A stretch of 37,078 bases of DNA from Planctomycetes bacterium GWC2_45_44 (GCA_001824555.1 MHXU01000175.1:1-37078), one strand, 5' to 3'. Shown: positions 6,556 through 14,776, counted from the first letter of the stretch. Notes: generated by a model from the sequence alone, not told the origin. Translations and numbers: made by a program.

Positions 6556-7557
6556 TTATCTCCAGGTCGGCTGGAGGTCAAACTTTTCAACAAGCCTGGC
6601 GAGTTTGCGATGGTCGATTTTTAGCAGTTCCGCCGCAGCCATTTTCCTGCCGTTGGTCTTTTGCATCGCCTGTATTACCATTTTTCTTTTGATATCGTCA
6701 AAAGACATAAACACTTCTTCATTTGCGGACATTATCGTATCGCCCGTGAGTATCTCCGCCGGCAGTGAAAGCGGGGCGATTATATTCGCCTTACTGGTAA
6801 CATAGGCGTGTTCCATTGCGTTGGCAAGCTGACGGACATTTCCCGGCCAGTCATAACTTTCCAAAATCTTCAATGTATGTGGTGCGAGCGTTTTTGGGGG
6901 TTCGTCATAAAGATTGGCCTGCTTATCGAGAAAATAATCGGCCAAAATTGCTATATCCTCTTTTCTTTCCTTGAGAAGCGGAACTTCAATTTTGATTATA
7001 TTTAATCTGAAGTATAAATCCGCCCTGAATGTTCCAGCTCTAACCATTTGCAGGATGTCCCGATTTGTCGCGCAGATTACGCGAACATCAATCGGATATG
7101 CTTTCACTTCGCCGACAGGCGTAACAGCGGATTCCTGCAGAACGCGCAGCAATTTAGCCTGCAAATCAAGTTCAAGCTCTCCTATTTCATCGAGAAAAAT
7201 AGTGCCTGTGTTGGCCGCTCTGAAAAACCCCAGCGTATCCCTGACCGCCCCTGTGAATGAACCCTTAGAGTGTCCGAACAACTGGCTTTCAAATATCTGA
7301 CCACTTAGAGATGAGCAATCGACCGGCACGAAAACTTTGTCTGCACGCAGACTTCTATGATGAATCTGCCGCGCAACCATTTCCTTGCCGGTGCCTGTCT
7401 GACCGGTAATGATTACAGAACTCTGCCGCTTCGCGACGATATCAATCGTTTCTATTATAGACCGAAATGCGACAGAATGACCTATAAAATTTTTCAGGGA
7501 CCTTCCATTGGCAACCGCATCAGCGGCACCCTGGAAACTGGCCGTTTCCTTCTCCAA
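6556..7557 (-). CDS. Sigma-54-dependent transcriptional activator (AAA+ plus Fis HTH, no receiver)
   Basis: This is a bacterial enhancer-binding protein of 333 residues that remodels sigma-54 RNA polymerase. It has Walker A GQTGTGKE (52-59), a GSFTGA loop near residue 97 (family GAFTGA, here with Ser for Ala), Walker B GTIFLDEIGE, the sensor region RVICATNRD, and WPGNVRQL before a C-terminal Fis-type helix-turn-helix (about 290-333). Only about 20 residues precede the AAA+ domain, so there is no receiver, PAS or GAF input domain. The start is TTG 7557; no ATG or GTG exists between it and the upstream in-frame stop. Its neighbours are PEP-CTERM genes, as with PrsR-like regulators known for PEP-CTERM systems, but I saw no sigma-54 site in front of the PEP-CTERM genes here. 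Confidence 0.92.
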   Translation of the reverse strand: MEKETASFQGAADAVANGRSLKNFIGHSVAFRSIIETIDIVAKRQSSVIITGQTGTGKEMVARQIHHRSLRADKVFVPVDCSSLSGQIFESQLFGHSKGSFTGAVRDTLGFFRAANTGTIFLDEIGELELDLQAKLLRVLQESAVTPVGEVKAYPIDVRVICATNRDILQMVRAGTFRADLYFRLNIIKIEVPLLKERKEDIAILADYFLDKQANLYDEPPKTLAPHTLKILESYDWPGNVRQLANAMEHAYVTSKANIIAPLSLPAEILTGDTIMSANEEVFMSFDDIKRKMVIQAMQKTNGRKMAAAELLKIDHRKLARLVEKFDLQPTWR

Positions 7558-7644
7558 AATCTTCTTCCGCCTTCCTTCTTGCCCTTTGCGCAGTCACAGC
7601 GCCCCCACGGAGCAACTACACCAGTATAAAAGAACCATTAACCA

Positions 7645-7686
7645 TAAATCGCTCCCCTGACAATATCAATGTCGGGAGAGCGATTT
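7645..7686 (-). terminator. Hairpin after the third PEP-CTERM gene
   Basis: AAATCGCTC and GAGCGATTT pair perfectly as outer arms, and CC/GG and GAC/GTC pair further in, around a loop of about 9 bases. It lies 17 bp past the stop at 7703. There is no long U-tract on either side, so termination efficiency is uncertain. Confidence 0.65.
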
Positions 7687-7702
7687 CGTATATCTCTGTC
7701 CA

Positions 7703-8338
7703 CTATTTTTTTCTGCGAAGCAGACCCAAAGCGCCAATACAGAGTAAGGCAACTGTCGCCGGCTCTGGAACAGCCGATGAAGTGAACGATGCCGTGCCTG
7801 TAAAACCATCCGCATTTGGCAAATTTGTTACATTGGCAAAACTGAAGCTGAATTGCTCATACGAAAGAGTGAATGGAATCGCAGAACCTGTGATGGTCAC
7901 ATTGTTTGCATAAAACAACCCGTCCTCGTCTTCGGCAGAAACAAACTGCCTTCCTACCATACCCTTTTGAAAATCAATACGCAGCAAAGGGTTTGTGGTT
8001 GAACCAGCCGCATAAAATCTGACTTGGCCTTCACCAGTTTCGCCGAATTTAGAACCACCGAATACCATTGTATTGGTTATGGTAATCTCGTCCATCTCAA
8101 ACCATGCATCCGCAAAGGAAACGCCGGCAATGGGTATCTGCAGCAACAGACCACTCTTGATGTCAGCCCATCCGCCGTTGATAGTACTGTCGGTCCAATT
8201 GACAGTAAGCAATGGATCACCCGCATTGCCAGAAGGATCCGCAAATGTTGCTACCGTAACACTGGTCGCCTGAATTGCCGAAACAGGCAAAATTAACAAC
8301 ACCGCCAACAAACCACACAAACACAACAATTTCTTCAT
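7703..8338 (-). CDS. PEP-CTERM sorting domain protein
   Basis: This is an exported protein of 211 residues. The signal peptide KKLLCLCGLLAVLLILPVSA is followed by a beta-rich body of unknown fold with many Thr, Gly and Phe residues. The C terminus VPEPATVALLCIGALGLLRRKK is a PEP-CTERM anchor (PEP motif, hydrophobic helix, basic end). ATG 8338 has an excellent GGAGG ribosome site 7 bases upstream. Its leader is unrelated to that of the pair at 3318-5109, so it is a separate family member. A perfect 8-bp inverted repeat (8421-8441) lies about 85 bp upstream and may be an operator. It lies directly upstream of the sigma-54 activator gene on the same strand, with a hairpin between. Confidence 0.9.
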   Translation of the reverse strand: MKKLLCLCGLLAVLLILPVSAIQATSVTVATFADPSGNAGDPLLTVNWTDSTINGGWADIKSGLLLQIPIAGVSFADAWFEMDEITITNTMVFGGSKFGETGEGQVRFYAAGSTTNPLLRIDFQKGMVGRQFVSAEDEDGLFYANNVTITGSAIPFTLSYEQFSFSFANVTNLPNADGFTGTASFTSSAVPEPATVALLCIGALGLLRRKK

Positions 8339-8420
8339 TTTCTTTCCTCCAAAAAATTAAACAAATATATCCATGGGACTTCAATGAGTGAGGGCCAACG
8401 CAGGGGGAACAGAAAGCGGA

Positions 8421-8441
8421 TACTCATTGTTATAATGAGTA
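8421..8441. promoter_or_regulatory. Operator-like perfect inverted repeat
   Basis: TACTCATT and AATGAGTA form a perfect 8-bp inverted repeat with a 5-base spacer. A further half site AATGAGTG occurs at 8383-8390, nearer to the gene. Symmetry and position upstream of the PEP-CTERM start at 8338 fit a regulator-binding site. The regulator is unknown. Confidence 0.5.
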
Positions 8442-8645
8442 CAAACGTTTTCCTACCTTCTTCCCAAATCAGTTTTCTACTCCGCTCCCTCCCAAGGGAG
8501 CAAATCCCAAACTATTACTAACTATACTTACCTTATTTTAATCTTGTTGCCCGTGCCCCTAAATATGCTTCTTCCCATTCTCGCAACATCGGCACGACTT
8601 ACTTCCGTTATTTGGGTGTATTGTACGGGGGACTTAAAAACCCGT

Positions 8646-8668
8646 CTATCGTGGGAACTACGGTATTT
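8646..8668 (+). repeat. Dispersed 23-bp repeat, copy 2
   Basis: It matches 323-345 at 22 of 23 bases and is again followed by an A/T-rich tract. See the copy at 323. Confidence 0.6.
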
Positions 8669-8754
8669 TTAAAAAAGTCTGTTTTTGCGGCAAAAAGGCG
8701 GGTTTTGCGGAAATATTTTTTAAAAAAAGTGAAAAAAGGCGATTTTTTCCGCTT

Positions 8755-9727
8755 TTATTGTGGTTCAAGCCCTGCTTTTATCGTTTTTTTAGTTAATTCG
8801 ACCAAATTATGCACTCCCAATTTCTGCATAATATGCGCTCTGTGGTCTTCAATTGTTCTGACGGAACGCTTTAATTGAAAAGCTATTTCCTTGCTGCTTT
8901 TGCCGAGCATTATTTGTTCCAGCACCTGATTTTCCGCGGGCGTTAAAATTTTAGACGCGGTGATATCCAATATAGTGCCTTCGAGATAGTCTTTTTCAGG
9001 GTGCGCCTGCGCTGAAATCTTCGCCCATAGTACGGAACCATCTACTCGCCGAGCTTCCACTTCAAAGCCGTCAACCTGCCCTTTTTCTTTCAGCAGTTTC
9101 ATCAATTCACTGCGACGCCGGGGGTCTGTATAGTATTTCGTCGAGTAGTGCTCAGCTAAACACTGCTCCCTGCTTTCATAACCAAGCATCTTTGCCATAG
9201 CCTCATTGCATTCAAGCATTTTCCCATCGCTGATTCGCGTTCTATACAGCGCGGATTGAGCGTTATGGTACAGCGTTTTATAATTTTGTAATGAAGTCTC
9301 CAGCCGCTGATGCAGCAGTTTTGTTTCCGTGATGTCGCGAGTATGTCCGATTACCGCTTTGATATTGCCTCTGCCGTCGGCTATGAACTTCCTATTGATA
9401 CCCAGCCAGACATAATGCTTTTTTGTGTTTGAATCTTGTTTCCACATAAGAAACATAATGTTTGGGCAGTTTCTTTTTTTTCGAATCGGCCGCGAACTTA
9501 TCCATTATCCGCTGATACTGCGGAGACACCCTCCGGTTCATTCCTTCGGCGCCCATTTTTATTACTTCTTCGGGAGTAAAACCAATAATCGCCTTCACAG
9601 CGGGGCTTACATACTCAAATTGGCCGGTTTGGGGATTGATACTGAATAACGCGTCCTGGGAGTTTTCAATAAGATATAGGTAGTAATCGGGCGATTTGAC
9701 AGACGAAATATGTCTTTTTTTATCCAC
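8755..9727 (-). pseudogene. PAS-PAS-LuxR regulator interrupted by a frameshift
   Basis: Two overlapping frames encode the parts of one protein. From GTG 9727 (GAGGGAA upstream) the first frame gives an N-terminal PAS domain: LIENSQDALFSINPQTG, FEYVSPAVKAIIGFTPEEV, ending YVETRFKHKK. The second frame continues the same PAS domain (HYVWLGINRKF, GHTRDIT), then a second PAS (NAQSALYRTRISDGKMLECN to EGTILDIT) and a LuxR-type helix-turn-helix (LTPAENQVLEQIMLGKSSKEIA). The junction is at the six-T run 9419-9424 (A6 on the coding strand). Removing one A joins the frames into about 323 residues. This may be a real inactivating mutation, slippage that restores the frame, or an assembly error. If intact it would be a sensory DNA-binding regulator. 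Confidence 0.85.
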
Positions 9728-9863
9728 AGGTTTTCCCTCACGCAAAACAACTATCCCGACAAAGCCGGGATTCCACGGCTCGACTGAGCTCGCCGAAGTC
9801 AATTTTACACTTTTCGCTTTAAAATTTAAACTCTCAAACTGACTATCAGTCGGATTGAGATGT

Positions 9864-10106
9864 TCAACCTATAAATATTTTCATAACGGCAAAAATCACA
9901 ACTGCTGTAACCGCCATAAACACCACGATTGAGCCGAACAGCAGAACTACCTGTTTGACAAAATCCGCAGGCTTAATCTCATCGAGTTTGATGGCTTTAT
10001 AAACAATTGAAATTATCGCTATTAGTGGCAGAGCCCAAAGCAGCGTCCCGGCTGTCGAGCCGATATGCACCGGCGATGTAAAACTGGCAAGCATAAGTGT
10101 CATCAT
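9864..10106 (-). CDS. Small two-helix membrane protein
   Basis: The product has 80 residues with two hydrophobic segments (TLLWALPLIAIISIVYKAI, and VVLLFGSIVVFMAVTAVVIFAVM) separated by a short polar stretch KLDEIKPADFVKQ. I recognise no domain. It begins four bases inside the stop of the preceding gene (ATGA overlap at 10103-10106), so it is translationally coupled as the last gene of the operon that starts with the PpiD-like foldase. A role as a membrane accessory subunit is inference from this coupling only. Confidence 0.8.
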   Translation of the reverse strand: MMTLMLASFTSPVHIGSTAGTLLWALPLIAIISIVYKAIKLDEIKPADFVKQVVLLFGSIVVFMAVTAVVIFAVMKIFIG

Positions 10107-10507
10107 TTATTTTGCTCTTTAATTGTATCGCAGTGAGCTAAATACACAGCGTTGACAATACACAAAAGGTTCAGCATCCCGGCGATGCCGGTGTAAATCT
10201 CGCCAAGCTCTCGCGGCCTTCCATAAGACACAAGGCCGAATACCTTGCTGATATGAGCCAGATAAGCTACCATCGGCGAATTAAGAATCTGCGCATAGAA
10301 CCAGGGCTTTTCGATAACCGCGATTGACCCAAGCCATATTCCCAGCATAAACGCCAGCACAATCGAAAAGAAAATCATCGCGGCTCTTTTGGGTCTGCCG
10401 ATAATCCAGTGTCCCACTCCCGGTATCCACCAGCCGGCAACTCCGACAAGAATCAGATACGCGACCGCAGGCAGTTTCTTAAATTGCTCGCTTGATTGGT
10501 CTTTCAC
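10103..10507 (-). CDS. DUF6677-like membrane protein
   Basis: This is a 134-residue inner-membrane protein. A hydrophobic segment ending in WWIPGVGHWIIGRPKRAAM gives a P-G-x-G-H-x-x-x-G-R-x-x-R pattern, which I recall from the DUF6677 family of planctomycetes and related bacteria. A second (IFFSIVLAFMLGIWLGSIAV) and a third segment (YTGIAGMLNLLCIVNAVYLA) follow. Its start overlaps the stop of the PpiD-like gene by four bases and its stop overlaps the next start by four, so three genes form a coupled operon. The function is unknown. The family name is from memory and moderately sure. Confidence 0.82.
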   Translation of the reverse strand: MKDQSSEQFKKLPAVAYLILVGVAGWWIPGVGHWIIGRPKRAAMIFFSIVLAFMLGIWLGSIAVIEKPWFYAQILNSPMVAYLAHISKVFGLVSYGRPRELGEIYTGIAGMLNLLCIVNAVYLAHCDTIKEQNK

Positions 10508-12699
10508 TCATCGTCTCCGGTATCAGCAACGCTGTTTGAATCAGATTTGTCGTCTTTCTGCGCCGGCCTTAAGTTCATTCGTTTTGTGATATTATCAGGC
10601 ATAAAAAATTCAAACGCCATACTCTGGCCGATTATGTAATCCTTGCCGTAAGCGATTTGCTGCCTGTTGGTTTCATAGCTTTCTATCGGTGCAAATGTCC
10701 TGTTCAGGCTCTTTACCGCAAAGCAGCTCATCTGCGGCTGGAACTTAATCATCAGCGGAAGATTCGCGGCTTCTGCGCTGTCGCCGGTGAACTGCGAATA
10801 AAACGCGTCAATAAGTTTGCCGTACACCATGCTCTGATTGATATATCTTTCGGCGGCGGGCGAACCGCTCATCGCGACCTTTGCCATTTCCATATCCGAA
10901 CGCGAAACTCGCGTCTTATCAGTCCACTTCTGCATATCAAAAGTATTCGAATCGGCGACTTTGGCTGGATAATCAGCATTGAATTTTTTAATCGATTTTT
11001 CCCAGCCGTCAGCTTTTACAGCCGACATAAACTCTTCGGCCTTCTGATTTGTGATTGCAAACGCCGCAAGATTTTTGCAGTCTTTCCGCACCTGCTCTTT
11101 AAGAGAATAAGTATTTTCCGATATCTGCACATTTTCCGTTACCTGCGGCAGATTTCTCTCGTAGCTGAAATTAACGTCCGGCGGAACGGCTGCTTTTACA
11201 GCGTCTATTACGCGAATCATCGCCATAACAGAACCCATATTATCGAGCAGAGGGCCAACGCTTACAAACATCTTCGGCTTTGCCGGTTCATACGGTCCGA
11301 GCTTTGCCGCCTCATCGCCGAGCTGGTCGAGCGCAAAAGCAATTTTCGTCAGTCTCGTCGGAATCCTGCTCTGCGACTGCATCATCAGAGAGCCAAGACT
11401 CTGGCTCAACTGAAAATCTTCAGCCGACAGCAGGCCGGTTTTGCCGGCGTATATTTTTATATTGTTCTGCTTAGCGACCGATTCAGATGCTGCCGAGTAA
11501 TCTTTCGCTTTGGCCTTAAAGTCCTCAACCCTGGCCTTTTCAAAATCAAGACCTATGATTTCCGCATCGGCAATTTCCGTTGCCTGGCCGAGAATCGAAG
11601 TCGCCTTTGCGCTTACTTTTCTGTTTAACAGGGCATCCTTTATAAGGCTCGCCACCTCGGCATAACTCTTTTGTCTCTGTGTCGGCTGTGCATTCGGGTC
11701 GTTGGCATCAGCGGGAATTTCCTCGACAAATCGCTCAAGATTCTGCTGATAAAACTCCTCCGCTTCTTCTTCGGTCGGAACTGTAACGAGTTTTTTCACA
11801 TCATCGAGCTTAACGAGCATATACTCGACCGCAACACGCGCCCTCTGTTTGTATCCGAATCCAAAAAGATTATCCTGCGTTATTACGCCCGGCAGATAAT
11901 TCTTATATTTATTAAACTGCTCCGCTGTCTGCTGCTCGCTCGGCTCTGCGGCCTTGTCGGCAAAAGTTTTGGCGTTAAACTCCACGAACTCCGCCGAGAA
12001 CTTTTCCTGCGGCATTGCCGCCGCTGCCGCCATTTCAGATTCGGTTACATCTTCAACTTCGGTAGCGATGCGGGCATAACTGACTATCGTAAGAACATCC
12101 GCGAACGCCTGCAAACAATCGTCTTCCGTCATCTGATGCGCGGCGCCGGCGTTTTTAACTAATGTCGCCGCATCAACTTTGCCCTCGGTCATTCTTTCAA
12201 CAATCATTTTCAGGATATCGCCCGCCTGTTTCGGCGAAGTTGCGCAGCCTGCCTTTTGAGCCTCGGCTTTCAGCAATAACCAGAAAAGCTCCGACCTGCC
12301 CCTTGACTGCCCAAAGAAATCGTCTATCCGCGACTGACTGACCCGAAACTGGTTCTGCATCGCGGCGCGTTTTATCTCATCGCTCATCGCTGCGCCCTGA
12401 ACAGATTCAGGGAACAGCAGTTCGCCAAGCAAAACATATTTAAAATCACGCTGGCCAAGGAGGAATTTGTCGATAAAAAGCCCTTTAAGAACCGCCAGCT
12501 CGCCGGTTGCCTGCCTGACGGCGTTATAACTGATTTCGCTGTCGGTATCATACAGCCACATCGCCTTTTCCGGCCCTCTGGAACGCGGTTTTGCCAACTG
12601 ATTCAGAACCTGCGGCATAATAAAAGCTACCATAATAAGTATTACAAATACCGCCATCAGCTTCGACATATTCTTTCTAATCCATTTGACCAAATGCAT
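10504..12699 (-). CDS. Membrane-anchored PpiD/SurA-like periplasmic foldase
   Basis: The product has 731 residues. One N-terminal membrane helix (MAVFVILIMVAFIMPQVL, about residues 14-31), preceded by basic residues, anchors a long hydrophilic periplasmic body, the layout of PpiD. A SurA_N/PpiD-type helical region follows (ISYNAVRQATGELAVL to about residue 170), then helix-rich repeats with FSAEFVEFNAKTFADKA and PTEEEAEEFYQQNLERF, which is the usual bridge before parvulin domains. I cannot point to an intact parvulin active site, so it may act as a chaperone only. ATG 12699 has GGAG 8 bases upstream. It heads a three-gene operon with two membrane proteins, which suggests a role in folding or insertion of envelope proteins. 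Confidence 0.8.
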   Translation of the reverse strand: MHLVKWIRKNMSKLMAVFVILIMVAFIMPQVLNQLAKPRSRGPEKAMWLYDTDSEISYNAVRQATGELAVLKGLFIDKFLLGQRDFKYVLLGELLFPESVQGAAMSDEIKRAAMQNQFRVSQSRIDDFFGQSRGRSELFWLLLKAEAQKAGCATSPKQAGDILKMIVERMTEGKVDAATLVKNAGAAHQMTEDDCLQAFADVLTIVSYARIATEVEDVTESEMAAAAAMPQEKFSAEFVEFNAKTFADKAAEPSEQQTAEQFNKYKNYLPGVITQDNLFGFGYKQRARVAVEYMLVKLDDVKKLVTVPTEEEAEEFYQQNLERFVEEIPADANDPNAQPTQRQKSYAEVASLIKDALLNRKVSAKATSILGQATEIADAEIIGLDFEKARVEDFKAKAKDYSAASESVAKQNNIKIYAGKTGLLSAEDFQLSQSLGSLMMQSQSRIPTRLTKIAFALDQLGDEAAKLGPYEPAKPKMFVSVGPLLDNMGSVMAMIRVIDAVKAAVPPDVNFSYERNLPQVTENVQISENTYSLKEQVRKDCKNLAAFAITNQKAEEFMSAVKADGWEKSIKKFNADYPAKVADSNTFDMQKWTDKTRVSRSDMEMAKVAMSGSPAAERYINQSMVYGKLIDAFYSQFTGDSAEAANLPLMIKFQPQMSCFAVKSLNRTFAPIESYETNRQQIAYGKDYIIGQSMAFEFFMPDNITKRMNLRPAQKDDKSDSNSVADTGDDE

Positions 12700-12895
12700 A
12701 TCTACGCTCCATAAAAGTAGTTAAAAAACTTTATTTTACTATAACCCCTTTACGCAAAAGACTTTATTGTTGCCTATTTCGCGAGGTTACAAGCAATTAA
12801 GTATAAGCAGATGCCTGCCGTTTGCAATAAAAAAACAAATAACCGCCATATCTAAATATTTATTGAAAAAATAGGGGATAGGGGATAGGGTATAG

Positions 12896-12922
12896 TCAGA
12901 GCCGCGACAGTAATGGAGCGGT
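12896..12922. repeat. 27-bp repeat, inverted copy of 2245-2271
   Basis: This is the exact reverse complement of 2245-2271. It lies 38 bp before the start of the membrane protein gene at 12960, in the divergent spacer with the PpiD-like gene (12700-12959), which otherwise holds only AT-rich sequence and a G-rich run (12872-12890). Confidence 0.75.
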
Positions 12923-12959
12923 AGTTCAGAGACAGGTGTAATTTAACGGAGTAAATACT

Positions 12960-13760
12960 ATGGCTGAAGAAATTAAAAAACAGGAACAGCTTTTGGAGAC
13001 AACCGATTGTCTCGAAGCTATCGGCACACTCAAGAGCGGTAAAAATCTTTTCTTCTTTATAATTTTTCTCTGCCTGCTGATTTTGCAGGCTATTTTCTGG
13101 CTGATGCCGACGAAGTATGTCGTTCGGCCGGGCGAAGAGTCTCAAAAGGACATCGCTCCGATTGCCGCTATGATTATGAAACTTTCAGCGGTTGTCAACG
13201 CCAATGAGCCGGAAATAAAAATTGAAACCAAAAGCGACAAAATAGAAAAGGCTGCCGAAGCGATACTTGCGGATGCCAACTCCGTCGCCCCCGCCGCGGC
13301 CACTGCTGACCCAAACGCCGTTAAAGAAATCGGCCTTCCGCAGATAAAAATCCCGTTTGCGCATTTGGCCTGGACGATAAGATTCTGCAATTACATACTT
13401 GCCGTCTCTTCGGTTATATATTCTCTGACGCTGCTGTTCGGAATGAAAGTCTCTCTCGTCGGTCGTCTTGGCGGAATAAGCCACATTACAAAAGCGGTCT
13501 TTATGTCGTTTGTTATGGTGGTTTTGATTCTGCCCTGGCAGCTCCTCTTCAAAGGCGTTATAGCGGGCGTAATTTATACTCCGGCAGAATTGCTTGCCGC
13601 GTGGGAAAGTTTCGATAATGCTTCTGTCGTTTCAAATGCGATGATGTTTTTACGATTCTCCGTGCTTTGGCTTGTGGCGATGCTGATTCTGCTCTGGACG
13701 CAGATTAAAAGTATGCGATGGTCGAAAAACACTCTCAAACGACTCGGCATCGCTGGATAA
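12960..13760 (+). CDS. Four-helix integral membrane protein of unknown function
   Basis: The product has 266 residues. A short charged N terminus (MAEEIKKQEQLLETTDCLEA) precedes helix 1 (FFFIIFLCLLILQAIFWLM). A periplasmic loop of about 80 residues follows, rich in Ala, Asp and Asn, and then three helices (YILAVSSVIYSLTLLFGM; AVFMSFVMVVLILPWQLLF; FLRFSVLWLVAMLILLWTQI). The end is basic. I do not recognise a family; it looks like one of the uncharacterised membrane proteins found in planctomycetes. ATG 12960 is supported by GGAG with a 9-base spacing. It is divergent from the PpiD-like operon and followed by a long inverted repeat. Confidence 0.88.
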   Translation: MAEEIKKQEQLLETTDCLEAIGTLKSGKNLFFFIIFLCLLILQAIFWLMPTKYVVRPGEESQKDIAPIAAMIMKLSAVVNANEPEIKIETKSDKIEKAAEAILADANSVAPAAATADPNAVKEIGLPQIKIPFAHLAWTIRFCNYILAVSSVIYSLTLLFGMKVSLVGRLGGISHITKAVFMSFVMVVLILPWQLLFKGVIAGVIYTPAELLAAWESFDNASVVSNAMMFLRFSVLWLVAMLILLWTQIKSMRWSKNTLKRLGIAG

Positions 13761-13781
13761 AGAAAGGAAAACTCTAATTTC

Positions 13782-13878
13782 TAAATCCTAAATTCTAAAC
13801 AATATCGAATTATCAAAATATAAAATGACCAAAACGAAATAGTTTTGGATTTGTTTAGAATTTAGATATTAGGATTTA
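13782..13878. repeat. Long imperfect inverted repeat with an inner hairpin
   Basis: The outer arms (13782-13802 and 13851-13878) are complementary with a 7-base insertion in the right arm. Inside them CCAAAAC and GTTTTGG (13829-13848) form a second perfect stem. It fills the spacer between the membrane protein gene and the dehydrogenase gene. It could stop transcription from 12960, or it may be a non-autonomous repeat element. Confidence 0.65.
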
Positions 13879-13894
13879 TGGTTTTATTAAAAGT

Positions 13895-14776
13895 ATGTCC
13901 GATTTTCGCATAGCATTTATCGGCGCCGGCATAATGGGCAGACCGATGTGTTTAAATCTTTTGGCGGCAAATTTTAAATTAGTCGTCCATTCGCGGACAA
14001 AGTCCAAAGCCGCCGATGTTCTAAAAGCCGGCGCAGTATGGGCTGACAGTCCCGCCGCCGCTGCGAAAAACGCCGATGTCATTATCACCTGCGTTACCGA
14101 CACGCCCGACGTAAAAAAAATCCTGCTCGGCGAATCGGGCGTAATCGATTCCGCCCGCCCCGGCTTAATCTGCATCGATATGTCAACCATATCGCCGTTT
14201 GAGACGCAGCAAATGGCAAAAACTTTGGCACAAAAGGGCGTTGTCCTTATTGACGCTCCGGTAAGCGGCGGACAAGTCGGTGCAGAACAGGCAAAATTAT
14301 CTATAATGGCCGGCGGCGACAAAGAAACAGTCGAAAAATTAAAGCCGGTTTTTGAGGCGATGGGCAAAAACATTACATACTGCGGCACAAGCGGTTTTGG
14401 CCAAATTACAAAACTTGCCAATCAGGTTATGGTAATTCATACTATTATGAGCCTTGCCGAAGGTCTTGCTTTCGCTGACAGCGCAGGCCTTGACCTCAAT
14501 ACTACATTAGCGGCGACAAGTGCCGGAGCGGCGGGGAGCAATTCTTTGAAAAATTTGGGGCCGAAAGTTATCGCCGGCGATTTTGCACCGGCGTTTATGG
14601 TCGATTTGCAGTTGAAGGATTTAAGGCTTGTTCTTGAATATGCCGAGGAAATAAACCAGCCGCTGCCGGGTGTTGCGCTCGTAAAGGAACTGTTGAGCGT
14701 TTTAAAAGCGCAAGGCTGCGGCAGAGACGGCACGCAGGCATTATATAAAGTTATAAAACAGCTTGGAAAAAAGTAA
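13895..14776 (+). CDS. 3-hydroxyisobutyrate dehydrogenase-family NAD(P) reductase
   Basis: The 293-residue product belongs to the beta-hydroxyacid dehydrogenase family (MmsB, GarR, succinic semialdehyde reductases). The N-terminal Rossmann motif GAGIMGRPM (residues 10-18) follows the family GxGxMGxxM. DAPVSGGQVGAE near residue 120 is the substrate-binding signature. The catalytic Lys lies in GQITKLANQ near residue 171. The Arg-bearing HSRTKSK segment at the end of strand 2 suggests NADPH rather than NADH use, which is an inference. The substrate cannot be named: 3-hydroxyisobutyrate, tartronate semialdehyde or succinic semialdehyde derivatives are all possible. The ATG lacks a clear ribosome site. 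A lipoprotein gene and dgt follow on the same strand. Confidence 0.9.
   Translation: MSDFRIAFIGAGIMGRPMCLNLLAANFKLVVHSRTKSKAADVLKAGAVWADSPAAAAKNADVIITCVTDTPDVKKILLGESGVIDSARPGLICIDMSTISPFETQQMAKTLAQKGVVLIDAPVSGGQVGAEQAKLSIMAGGDKETVEKLKPVFEAMGKNITYCGTSGFGQITKLANQVMVIHTIMSLAEGLAFADSAGLDLNTTLAATSAGAAGSNSLKNLGPKVIAGDFAPAFMVDLQLKDLRLVLEYAEEINQPLPGVALVKELLSVLKAQGCGRDGTQALYKVIKQLGKK

Larger units (their letters stand above)
8339..8754. other. 416-bp spacer upstream of the third PEP-CTERM gene
   Basis: There is no gene. It holds an operator-like inverted repeat (8421-8441), a GC hairpin GCTCCCT/AGGGAGC (8484-8501), and the second copy of the 23-bp repeat (8646-8668). The rest is T-rich on the plus strand. 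Confidence 0.6.

Noticed and set aside
8612-8878. 88-codon plus-strand frame overlapping the LuxR regulator
   Set aside because: It runs antisense through the helix-turn-helix coding sequence and has a poor start region.
10657-11628. Long open frame (323 codons) antisense to the PpiD-like gene
   Set aside because: The opposite strand encodes a protein with clear domain order and coupling to its operon. The antisense product is rich in Arg, His, Cys and Phe, as expected for a shadow frame.
12800-12825. Sigma-54-like text TGCCTGCCGTTTGCA
   Set aside because: The spacing is one base short and the -24 GG is missing.
12871-12895. G-quadruplex candidate
   Set aside because: Only three G-tracts of three or more bases are present; a fourth is missing.
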